DNA from: Thraustochytrium sp. TN22
Lineage: Eukaryota; Sar; Bigyra; Thraustochytrida; Thraustochytriidae
DNA length: 21,485 bases
Direction of reading: 5' to 3'
Assembly (NCBI GenBank): GCA_013306675.1
Contig: JABLUY010000273.1
Span: forward strand, 23,784-45,268
In this document: in pieces, positions 15,901-21,485 of the stretch
Position numbering within the stretch: position 1 is the stretch's first letter
How the letters are laid out: the number at the start of each line of letters is the position of its first letter
The notes under the pieces: generated by a model
What the model was told of the DNA's origin: nothing
Seen by the model: the letters and a program-made list of their open reading frames with translations, nothing else
Databases searched by the model: none
Translations under genes and position numbers: made by a program

Positions 15901-17038
15901 CGCCGTGCGGGCACAGGTGCGTTGGGCACAAGGCGCTCGGCGGGCCTTGCGCGCGCTGCTGGTGAATGCTCGTGCCAAGGCTGCCATGCGAAAAGTGTAC
16001 GCGTCGTGCGTGGCTGCCCGCGTGCGCCGCGCGCTTCGGCGGCTGCAGAGGAGCGCGCTTCGGACACGCTTTCTTCGCGAGCGTGCCAGTCTCGTGCGGT
16101 CAAATAGGCAGCGCGCCATGATCGCATGCTGGAAGGCCTCGGTCCTTTCCCGCCGCTGCACGAAGGCGCTGCAGCGAGACGCTTTTGCACGCTTGCGTAT
16201 GGCAGCCGAGGAGGACCGTCGCGTGCTTTTAGCAACGATGTTCCAGCGCTGGGCTCATGTTCAGAGCAGACGGGCAGCGCTCCACAGCGCGTGGACGAGC
16301 TGGCGCCTTGAAACTGGCCGTCTCTGCGCCGCACGCGAGGCAATCGTCGCCTCCGCACGGGCGTGGCGCGTGGACCGCGCGTGGCGCGTGCTCAAGGAGC
16401 GGGTCCGGGCGCGCATCGTGCTTCGAGAGGCGCTGGCGAACTGGCAGGACGCCGTGGTGCTTCTGCAGGAGCTGCGGCGCGAGCTGGTTCAGGAGGAGGA
16501 GCTAGCGCGCCGCGCAGACCAGCATCACGCGCTCGCTGTCCGGCGCAAGGTGTGGCGGGCGCTCCAGGCGTGGCGCCTGCAATGCCAGCGTGAAGGCCCG
16601 GACCTGCAGCGCCACGTTCTGCAGCGCTGGCTTCGTGCGTGGCGCGGCCTTGCCCGAGAGCGAGGTGCCCAGTTTGAGCTTGCGCGACGACGCCGTCTCC
16701 TGCGCCGAGGCTTCGCAGCCATGTCCGGGAACGCCAGCCTTGCGCAGGCACAGCGGGACGCCTGCTTGGCGTTGGTGTCGTGCTTGCAGCGGGCACAGGC
16801 GCGACTCGCTGTGCAGCGCGTGCGGCAGCACGCTGCTGCAGAGCTTGCCCGTGAGCTCGCAGTGAGGTGCGAGATGGCCAAGGCGCAGATGCGGCGGCGG
16901 TTCTCCGGATGGGCCAAGGTGGCCTCGTCGCAGGCCGTCTTGGAGCGTCTGGCGGACGTGGCTTCTGCACATCACCGTCGCGTGCTGCTGCAGCGTGTGT
17001 TTCTGCGGCTCCGAGCGTATTGGCAAGCGGCGGCGTAA
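12968..17038 (+). CDS. SFI1-like centrin-binding repeat protein
   Basis: ATG at 12968 and TAA at 17036-17038 give one intronless frame of 1356 residues. Residues 8-50 form a charged helix (KRKLDELELQLQLRLQRQGL). From about residue 105 to the end the protein is a long Arg/Ala/Leu/Trp-rich helix built from degenerate units with an L-x-x-x-W or AW-x-x-W-[RK] core, for example LVAAWRVHRCFRTW at 112-125, RRTFGAWARL, LRRAWTAWQA, LARDALWRWRK, LTRAAWRTWR and VLQRWLRAWR. In SFI1 each unit binds one centrin and the filament spans the half-bridge or basal-body region, so this protein probably scaffolds centrin at the centriole or basal body. Acidic residues are scarce, as expected for a centrin-binding surface. 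The C terminus stops just after a final unit. Family level is confident from repeat character; the exact repeat count needs a profile search. Confidence 0.85.
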   Translation: MVDDAWDAAKRKLDELELQLQLRLQRQGLHEEKEQRCEEDRERDEVANRAEVASKRRTHLREWRDTKRLLHPVLRDPMQIIALLRWVESAGGAQTVSLPTVQRPILTHCHALVAAWRVHRCFRTWTAMALERRRKHSVLHACEAYHSLVLKRTALRCLHQERERRQWARWASDRVAQGVAQLRRLRASQALETLWTHARYARMLRQVARFEALQRKRKVLRRLALATRHRAWQRRAVEIMQRAQLRRTFGAWARLAAAERHARARALVADRWFLLSSFTKWRRAARLVGGLRALVDRERHLRRAWAAWTARLHASRVTRTHADAAGHRAILRRALARLRGAAVAARQHDEDLGRCIGLEALARPALRRWREAYLRSNMAHLLDAERTLRRAWTAWQAALALERKESQLQLAWRARRTRLVLRVLRDHAKDSRMLRSAAERVRTATARRVAADAVARWRRALGVVQRLRSLALDRKARLARDALWRWRKTARLARLQAQCLTRAAWRTWRQVVVQGKRHDLAAGLLRWRTMALEARADQFLRHTRLAAALRALRSGVAFSRRLVVLRDALQARRAQRGARDGLQRLCKHAAAARGLRAKRVAMEQRVRRGGLGRALRHWHEQAALSARERRARERVERRRRAKAFGQLRMEARTRPLDRMAHLAWRRRGMRLGLAALVAQRQAAARRSAGKALQRRTSLRRALRALARLQGLQRGARAPASSPRPMRCRLRSAVRALEQHARRRLEMRQATAHWRFRALATALQALRPGRRERMLIERQTKVVRFAIDRRLHAKRAALAQLKWWVASRAAARALRQLRQREVVLQWRAAAVAARVVRLARRARLQRIWAAWLRDAHPQLQRSHRAALMCRRKRLRGPFSALVLHRERRLQLRKAALALVARMRHAEARAALRHWRTVCALLRRAAFARAWAVRHALWRAWHLETLRARRRRELLLAQLMVLAPPMAARLGLSAARADARAVRAQVRWAQGARRALRALLVNARAKAAMRKVYASCVAARVRRALRRLQRSALRTRFLRERASLVRSNRQRAMIACWKASVLSRRCTKALQRDAFARLRMAAEEDRRVLLATMFQRWAHVQSRRAALHSAWTSWRLETGRLCAAREAIVASARAWRVDRAWRVLKERVRARIVLREALANWQDAVVLLQELRRELVQEEELARRADQHHALAVRRKVWRALQAWRLQCQREGPDLQRHVLQRWLRAWRGLARERGAQFELARRRRLLRRGFAAMSGNASLAQAQRDACLALVSCLQRAQARLAVQRVRQHAAAELARELAVRCEMAKAQMRRRFSGWAKVASSQAVLERLADVASAHHRRVLLQRVFLRLRAYWQAAA

Positions 17039-17128
17039 ATGGCAAGAAGCAAAGGTGCCGGCCATCCCTGGCAGGCTCTGGGCCCGGGGGTCTCGCTTTC
17101 TTTGTTGTTGTAGGAGTGGTACCATGGT

Positions 17129-17134
17129 AATAAA
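17129..17134 (+). terminator. AATAAA poly(A) signal for the SFI1-like gene
   Basis: A perfect AATAAA lies 91 bp after the SFI1 stop codon and just before the convergent calpain stop at 17140. Mature SFI1 transcripts ending 10-30 nt beyond it would overlap the 3' end of the calpain gene in antisense. Confidence 0.5.
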
Positions 17135-17139
17135 CATCG

Positions 17140-20100
17140 TCAGAGAAAGGTCAGCGTCTGAGTTTGGTCCATGTCTCTCAGGATACGCTTGGCGACCGTG
17201 ACATAGTGAGGTTCGTTGTTGGGGGGTTGGTCGTCGTCGGCGCTGCCGAGCGGGTAGGCTGGCGCCGGTGGAGGGTCGGCGGGCGACGATTTGCGCGGGC
17301 GTGGTGGGAGCGGCTTGCGCATGCCGGGCGGCGGCGGGCCGCGCGGCGTCTCAAAGTTGGCGCGCACAGTGTGCGAGGAAAAGAGCAGGATGATGTACTC
17401 GCCTTGGAGCGGCTCAAAGGTTGATGGGACCAGGTAGTAGGTGCCTGGAGCGAGGTGGCAGCCCTCGATGATGGTGCCGCAGGGCGGGTTCGTGTATGTG
17501 CCCTCGTGCGAGGTGTAGGCGGCATCCTGCGCCTGGCGCGAGGAGACGGGTTGATTGAAGAGGGAGAGGTTGAGGGAGGGCCACTCCTCGCAGGTGCCGT
17601 CCTCGGACTCGGGCAGGTAGCGCAGACGCACGTGGACCTCAGTGGAGGGCGCGGTGCAGCGGATGCGAATGACCGGGTTGTAGGCGTAGGTGCCAAAGTT
17701 GGGCGAGCCGCCGTCCGTGCCGTCCTCGGCGGCCCAGGTGCCGGGTATGACCTGGCGATAGTCGAGGTGCTCGGCCTCCTCGGCGACGGGCTCGACGCTG
17801 AAGGGGACATCGGCCTCGGCCTGGAGAAAGTAAGAGCCGATACAGGCGGGCTGGAAGGTGCTACCGACCACAGTGTAGGGCACGTTGGCGCGCAGCACAT
17901 CGTGGTGCGCCTCGAGCATACAGAAACCCTTGCGGTAGGGGCCGGAGGAGGCGAGCGTGACGCTGGGGTCGGGGCAGTCGATGCGGCGCTGGCCGGACGG
18001 CTTGTGAAAGAGACGCAGGTTGATGGGGTACTCGTTGTTGGCCCGCAAATGCAGGTGAAGCATGGCGGGGTCCTCCTTGAACGTGATGGAGTACTGTGGG
18101 TTGTTCATGTAGGTCGGGTAGCGCGGGCAGCCGCCGGCGGTGCGTGAGTTCCATTCGCCAGGAATTTCCTGCGCGTACTGCATGGTCTGCGGCAGCACGC
18201 GCAGCCGCGGCTTGACGCAGTGGTGCGAGGCGAAGACCTCGAGCGTGTAGTTGGTGTCGCGCGGCTTGTCAAAGAGCGACACGACGAGTGTGAAGTTCTG
18301 GTCCTGACCCGGGCCAACCTCGAAGCAGATGAGGTTGTGCGGGTTGTTGCTGTAGACGCCGCGCACAAGCGGATTGTCCGGGTAGTAGACGCGCGAGCCA
18401 TGGCGGCGGTCATACACGTTGAGCGTCATGAGGTTGCCGCCGTCCTGTGCGAGCAGCTGCGAGCTGTGTAGCACGTGGCGCGTGAGGAGGACCCAGACCA
18501 GGCCAGGCGAGGCGGTGGCGTCGTCGGCCCCGGCCTCGCTGGCGGGCGGCACCTTTGCGGCATCGGAGGGCCTCTTGGCGCGGTCGGCCGCGACCTCGTG
18601 CGAGGGCGCCGCGGGCAGCGCGTGCAGCGAGGCGGGCGCGGGCGCGTTGGTGTGTACATCGGCGATGGAGAGCTGGAACTGCGGGTTCTCCGCGACGGTG
18701 ATGGCCTCGGGCGGCAGGTTGACGCGAGGGTGCCAGGAGCGGTGCACCATGAGGCGGTGCGCGAAGAGGCGCGGGTTCCACGAGAGGTGGAGCATGTGGA
18801 AGAAGTTGAGGAGCGAGTCGAAGTCGATGAGGAAGATGCCGGAGTCGGTGCGCAGCGCATGGTCGATGTTGTAGCCTGCCTCGGCGAGGCGCTCGGGCGT
18901 CCAGCGCGCGTGATCCGTGGGGCTGAAGGGGCCCTTCCAACGCAGGCGGCGCCAGGGGTTCTTGAGCTGCAGCAGGCGCGTGCCGTCGGAGAGCTCGAGC
19001 ACGTCGAGGACCGCGTAGGCGTGCAGCGGCACAAGACCGACCTCTTCGGCGAGCTCCGAGTCGAGGTCGCCGGTGGACACGGTGGCGAGCACGTCGCCGA
19101 TGCGCGTGGCGAGGCAGATTTTGCGCCAAAGGTCGTCAACGCCATGTTCCGAGAGGTGCTGCATGGTGAGCGCCTCGGGGATCCAACCGGTGAGCGCGTA
19201 GAGGTCAATGCTGGCGACGGAGCCGGGGAAGGTGTAGCCGCCATGAAGCTTCATGTAGGCCTTCTCGATGAGGCTGACCCAGAGCTCGTTGGCGTTGCGC
19301 GAGTGCGAGCAGAGCCAGGCGCCGTCGTCGGCGGCGACGGGGAAGTAGTCGTCGATGGTGACCTGGCGCGCCGTGCCATTCCACCACAGCTTGACGACGT
19401 ACTTGCCGTCCGGGTTGTAGGCCGGCTTGCCGTGGCGGTCCTTTGGGAAAATGATGTCGGAGATGAGTGGGATGCCGTGCTTGCGCTCGTGGTGCGCGGC
19501 AATGCAGAGCGAGCTGACGAAGCTACAGTCCGTAACGACCTCCTGGACAACCTGCATGGCGGACGGCTGCGAGACGATGACTCGCGGGCGGCCCGGCACG
19601 ATGTCAGCGGCGCGGCGCCACACGGCGCCGCGGTCGCGCTGGTCCTGCGCGAGCGCGAGCTCGGGATCGCCGTCCCGGAAGGGCTTGCTGAAGGTGAATT
19701 CCTGCAGGTTCTTCTTGTACACCTCGAAGATGGGAAAGAAGGTGTGGTTGATGGTGGAGGATTCGAGGAGCAGCTTGGTCTCCTCCTTGGTGTAGTGCTC
19801 TGCGGCGGAGTCAGCGGCGCCAGCGAAGTTCTCGCTCTGCGCGAACTCGGACGCGAGCGCCAGCTTCTTGACCTCCTTGGCTCGCTCGCGCACCATGTCG
19901 CGGCGCTTGGTCCACACGTTGCGCTGCGCGTCGAGCACGCGCGGCCCCTGCAGCGCGCGCTCGTACAGGGCGGCGGCCTCGCGGTACAGCTGCCGCGCCT
20001 CCTCTAGCTTGCGGTCCTTGTCTGCCGCCAGCGCGCGCGTCACGAGCTCGTCCGCCTCAGGCAGCTTGCTCGCGCGCCGTCCCGCGTTGGCTGCGCGCTC

Positions 20101-20310
20101 GCGCAGACCACGGATGCGCTGCTCGAGCGCCGCGCGATTCCTGGCGTCATTCTCCAGGGCCAGCGCCTCTGCGAAGGCCTCCAGCGCGCTCTCCAGGTGC
20201 TGCAGCTCTTCGTACGGCTCGCGTGCCTGTTCGGCGCGCTCGAGCCACGCCTCGCCCGTCGTGTAGTGCAGGTCCAGGTCTGCCTCCCAGGACTCCTCCG
20301 AATCCGACAT
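17140..20310 (-). CDS. Calpain-7/PalB-type cysteine protease with MIT domains and three C2-like domains
   Basis: ATG at 20310 (MSDSEESWEAD) and TGA at 17142-17140 give 1056 residues without introns; upstream GTG extensions are not eukaryotic starts. Residues 20-150 are helical with an MIT-like unit at about 85-150 (ELVTRALAADKDRKLEEARQ; LYREAAALYERAL) and a probable first one at 20-75. Residues 205-510 are the protease domain: Q256 (oxyanion hole) six residues before C262 in VVTDCSFVSSLC, H430 in GLVPLHAYAVLDV and N451 in LQLKNPWRRLRWKG, so the triad is complete. C2-like (calpain III) modules follow at about 540-695 (split by a Pro/Ala loop at 555-600), 715-838 (GEWNSRTAGGCPRYPTYMNN) and 853-985 (PGTWAAEDGTDGGSPNFGTY). 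A Pro-rich tail follows. Calpain-7/PalB acts with ESCRT-III on endosomes and in pH signalling. Human CAPN7 ends after two C2-like modules. Confidence 0.92.
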   Translation of the reverse strand: MSDSEESWEADLDLHYTTGEAWLERAEQAREPYEELQHLESALEAFAEALALENDARNRAALEQRIRGLRERAANAGRRASKLPEADELVTRALAADKDRKLEEARQLYREAAALYERALQGPRVLDAQRNVWTKRRDMVRERAKEVKKLALASEFAQSENFAGAADSAAEHYTKEETKLLLESSTINHTFFPIFEVYKKNLQEFTFSKPFRDGDPELALAQDQRDRGAVWRRAADIVPGRPRVIVSQPSAMQVVQEVVTDCSFVSSLCIAAHHERKHGIPLISDIIFPKDRHGKPAYNPDGKYVVKLWWNGTARQVTIDDYFPVAADDGAWLCSHSRNANELWVSLIEKAYMKLHGGYTFPGSVASIDLYALTGWIPEALTMQHLSEHGVDDLWRKICLATRIGDVLATVSTGDLDSELAEEVGLVPLHAYAVLDVLELSDGTRLLQLKNPWRRLRWKGPFSPTDHARWTPERLAEAGYNIDHALRTDSGIFLIDFDSLLNFFHMLHLSWNPRLFAHRLMVHRSWHPRVNLPPEAITVAENPQFQLSIADVHTNAPAPASLHALPAAPSHEVAADRAKRPSDAAKVPPASEAGADDATASPGLVWVLLTRHVLHSSQLLAQDGGNLMTLNVYDRRHGSRVYYPDNPLVRGVYSNNPHNLICFEVGPGQDQNFTLVVSLFDKPRDTNYTLEVFASHHCVKPRLRVLPQTMQYAQEIPGEWNSRTAGGCPRYPTYMNNPQYSITFKEDPAMLHLHLRANNEYPINLRLFHKPSGQRRIDCPDPSVTLASSGPYRKGFCMLEAHHDVLRANVPYTVVGSTFQPACIGSYFLQAEADVPFSVEPVAEEAEHLDYRQVIPGTWAAEDGTDGGSPNFGTYAYNPVIRIRCTAPSTEVHVRLRYLPESEDGTCEEWPSLNLSLFNQPVSSRQAQDAAYTSHEGTYTNPPCGTIIEGCHLAPGTYYLVPSTFEPLQGEYIILLFSSHTVRANFETPRGPPPPGMRKPLPPRPRKSSPADPPPAPAYPLGSADDDQPPNNEPHYVTVAKRILRDMDQTQTLTFL

Positions 20311-20329
20311 TTTGCGCTGCTTGCAGCGC

Positions 20330-20377
20330 GCTCGATGCGAGCTTCGCTCGATGCGAGCTTCGCTCGAAGCGGGCTTG
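20330..20377. repeat. 16-bp tandem repeat upstream of calpain
   Basis: GCTCGATGCGAGCTTC occurs exactly at 20330-20345 and 20346-20361, with a diverged third copy at 20362-20377. Each unit is itself partly palindromic (CTCGATGCGAG). It lies 20 bp upstream of the calpain ATG, so probably in its 5' UTR. Confidence 0.8.
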
Positions 20378-20473
20378 GCCCGTGCGGTTGCCTGCTCGCG
20401 CAGGCACGACACGCGCGCGTCCCGGGTGGGTAGGATGGGATGCGAGCGCCTCGCGCTCTCGTCGCCTCGCGCT

Positions 20474-20493
20474 CGCCTCGCCTCGCCTCGCCT
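20474..20493. repeat. (CGCCT)4 pentanucleotide repeat
   Basis: Four perfect units with further CGCCT/CGCTC copies just upstream from 20450. This is the reverse complement of the AGGCG array at 20711-20760. Confidence 0.9.
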
Positions 20494-20710
20494 ACTTTTT
20501 CTCTCCCTCTCCCTCTGCGCCCGGCCGCGGCCGGATCGCGGCGGCGGGCTCGCGGCAGGGGCGCACTGCGGGCCGGCCGGCCGCGCTGCGCCCGCGCCGC
20601 GCCCGCGCCTGCTCGGGTTCTGCCTCGCCGGGCCTGGCCGCGAGCGAGCTCAGGCCCGGCATGAGACGAGACCCACCGTCGCCCCCAACGTAGACTCGAG
20701 CATGACTCGG

Positions 20711-20760
20711 AGGCGAGGCGAGGCGAGGCGAGGCGAGGCGAGGCGAGGCGAGGCGAGGCG
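20711..20760. repeat. (AGGCG)10 pentanucleotide repeat
   Basis: Ten perfect units over 50 bp, then AGGCA. Regularly spaced GG pairs on the plus strand could favour G-rich secondary structure. Confidence 0.95.
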
Positions 20761-20796
20761 AGGCAGACCCACGTCGCTGGCGGTGCGGCGGCGGGC

Positions 20797-20797
<1 letters not shown>

Positions 20798-20828
<31 letters not shown>
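20798..20828. repeat. (CGG)10 trinucleotide repeat
   Basis: Ten CGG units, about 90 bp upstream of the small membrane-protein ATG, likely in its 5' UTR, as (GGC)9 is for the SFI1-like gene. Confidence 0.9.
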
Positions 20829-20919
20829 CTGCGGTCCCTCGGCCCCGGCCCGCGTCCTCTCCCGGCGCCGGAGGCAGAGGCGGCGGGCGGTCCATGCGCG
20901 GACGGCGGCCCGGTGGAGC

Positions 20920-21180
20920 ATGGACGCGGAGCCGGCGGAGCCCGACGCCGGCGTGGTGGTGCTCGTGGTGCTCGTGTTCGCCATGACGATGTGCGGCGTG
21001 GTGCACGGCATGTACTTTAGAAAGTACATGGCCCACGCGTATCTGGAGATGGAGGAGGCGGAGAAGCATTCGGCGCAGCGCCAGCGGCACGCGTCCTTTG
21101 AGCTCATTGGCCGCAACGGCGAGCGTCTCGCCATGGATGCAGATCGTCGCACCTCGTCAGACAATCTTGAGGTGATTTGA
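20920..21180 (+). CDS. Small single-pass membrane protein, unrecognised
   Basis: ATG at 20920 and TGA at 21178-21180 give 86 residues. An acidic N terminus (MDAEPAEPDA) leads into one strongly hydrophobic helix at 11-30 (GVVVLVVLVFAMTMCGVVHG), then a basic/aromatic edge (MYFRKYMAHAY) and a hydrophilic tail with Glu-, Arg- and Ser-rich parts ending in NLEVI. The charge pattern (acidic before the helix, Arg/Lys after) predicts an outside or lumenal N terminus and a cytoplasmic C-terminal tail. The last residues could fit a hydrophobic PDZ-ligand type, which is speculative. Codons 30-37 coincide with a perfect inverted repeat. It diverges from the calpain gene. The family is unknown; ATG, composition and the single clean membrane helix support coding. 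Confidence 0.6.
   Translation: MDAEPAEPDAGVVVLVVLVFAMTMCGVVHGMYFRKYMAHAYLEMEEAEKHSAQRQRHASFELIGRNGERLAMDADRRTSSDNLEVI
21009..21030. repeat. Perfect inverted repeat, 10-bp arms, 2-bp centre
   Basis: CATGTACTTT (21009-21018) and AAAGTACATG (21021-21030) flank AG. It lies inside the coding sequence just after the membrane helix and is AT-richer than its surroundings. Confidence 0.9.
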
Positions 21181-21208
21181 TGTGATTTGATGTGATGGAT
21201 GTGATCGA
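21171..21208. repeat. TGTGATTTGA-type short tandem repeat over the stop codon
   Basis: Four 9-10-bp units (GGTGATTTGA, TGTGATTTGA, TGTGATGGA, TGTGATCGA) run from the last codons of the small membrane-protein gene into its 3' UTR; the TGA stop is in the first unit. Confidence 0.75.
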
Positions 21209-21225
21209 ATAGGAGGACCTATTCG
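21206..21225. repeat. Perfect hairpin, 8-bp stem and 4-nt loop, 3' UTR
   Basis: CGAATAGG (21206-21213), loop AGGA, CCTATTCG (21218-21225), 25 bp after the stop of the small membrane-protein gene. It could be an RNA stem-loop in the 3' UTR. There is no T run, so it does not look like a bacterial terminator. Confidence 0.7.
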
Positions 21226-21432
21226 GACCGGACAGTGAGTCGTGAGACCTGACTGACACGGGGCCTAACTGTAAGAAGAGGTCGCACGCGAGGTGGCTGC
21301 GGACCTCCGCGCCTCGGCGTCATCACAGACAATCCGCCCGCGCCTCGTCAGGATGTTTAGTGTCGTGGCTGCGCCTTTTCCTTTTCCCAGATGGACAAGG
21401 AAAGCTGCCTGTTTGCTGGTCGACCGCGGCGT

Positions 21433-21485
<53 letters not shown>
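21433..21485. repeat. G53 homopolymer at the window end
   Basis: Fifty-three consecutive G to the last base. It is most likely an assembly or read-end artefact, or the start of a longer poly-G tract; it does not match a known telomere repeat. The 250 bp before it (21181-21432) hold only the 3' UTR repeats and no gene. Confidence 0.9.

Larger units (their letters stand above)
20311..20919. promoter_or_regulatory. Divergent promoter region, calpain / small membrane protein
   Basis: The 609 bp lie between the two divergent ATGs. They contain a duplicated 16-mer next to the calpain start, (CGCCT)4 at 20474-20493, a pyrimidine tract at about 20494-20517, (AGGCG)10 at 20711-20760 and (CGG)10 at 20798-20828. 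The CGCCT and AGGCG arrays are reverse complements of each other, about 217 bp apart. No TATA box is visible. An ORF crosses the region on the minus strand, but it is made of these repeats. Confidence 0.55.

Noticed and set aside
13800-16358. Several 100-260-codon antisense or shifted ORFs within the SFI1-like gene
   Set aside because: They are composition shadows of a repetitive Arg/Ala-rich gene, without motifs.
18475-20007. 510-codon plus-strand ORF opposite the calpain gene
   Set aside because: It lies wholly antisense to a calpain with an intact catalytic triad; high GC keeps the opposite frame open and it shows no domain.
20040-21164. 374-codon minus-strand ORF spanning the divergent promoter
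   Set aside because: It is built from the AGGCG, CGG and CGCCT repeats and the antisense of the small membrane-protein gene, and runs into the calpain gene out of frame.
1-21485. CRISPR arrays, insertion sequences, tRNA or rRNA genes, operons
   Set aside because: None seen: the repeats are simple or tandem without unique spacers, no transposase or rRNA-like sequence was recognised, and gene structure is eukaryotic. A tRNAscan run was not possible.

Overview
The window is strongly GC-rich nuclear DNA from a eukaryotic microbe. Evidence: long intronless genes of purely eukaryotic families (calpain-7/PalB, SFI1, cycloeucalenol cycloisomerase), genes on both strands spaced 0.1-1.4 kb apart, two good GT-AG introns, ATG starts without ribosome-binding sites, and many short GC-rich microsatellites. 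Sterol synthesis through cyclopropyl sterols, an SFI1-type centrin scaffold (a cell with centrioles or basal bodies) and WRKY19-like Cys/His fingers suggest an alga or a labyrinthulomycete-like stramenopile. That placement is inference.

Left part, 1-7.3 kb. It opens with the 3' end of a kinesin-light-chain-type TPR gene. Next is a secreted astacin-type metalloprotease that stops before its zinc site. Then come a minus-strand gene with Cys/His fingers, an EF-hand-like region and hydrophobic C-terminal segments; a small minus-strand gene with a 28-residue tandem repeat; a short plus-strand gene; a minus-strand helical gene split by one in-frame TAG; and a plus-strand coiled-coil gene carrying an intron, an in-frame TAG and two frameshifts. 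At least three of these look broken, so this reads as a patch of decaying genes (or of poor sequence).

Middle and right part, 8.6-21.2 kb. The genes here are clean: cycloeucalenol cycloisomerase (+), a membrane-anchored DCC/DUF393 thiol-disulfide protein (-), an unrecognised multi-pass membrane protein with a poly-Q stretch (-), a 1356-residue SFI1-like protein (+) and a 1056-residue calpain-7/PalB-like protease (-). SFI1 and calpain converge with about 100 bp between stop codons. Calpain and a small single-pass membrane protein (+) diverge from a repeat-rich shared promoter. The window ends in 53 consecutive G.

The genes do not form a pathway or operon; they are independent housekeeping and cytoskeletal genes. 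I did not find a convincing new multi-gene system. The most unusual items are the block of broken genes with two in-frame TAG codons, the calpain with a third C2-like domain, the complementary pentanucleotide repeats in the divergent promoter, and the 22-bp inverted repeat inside the last gene.
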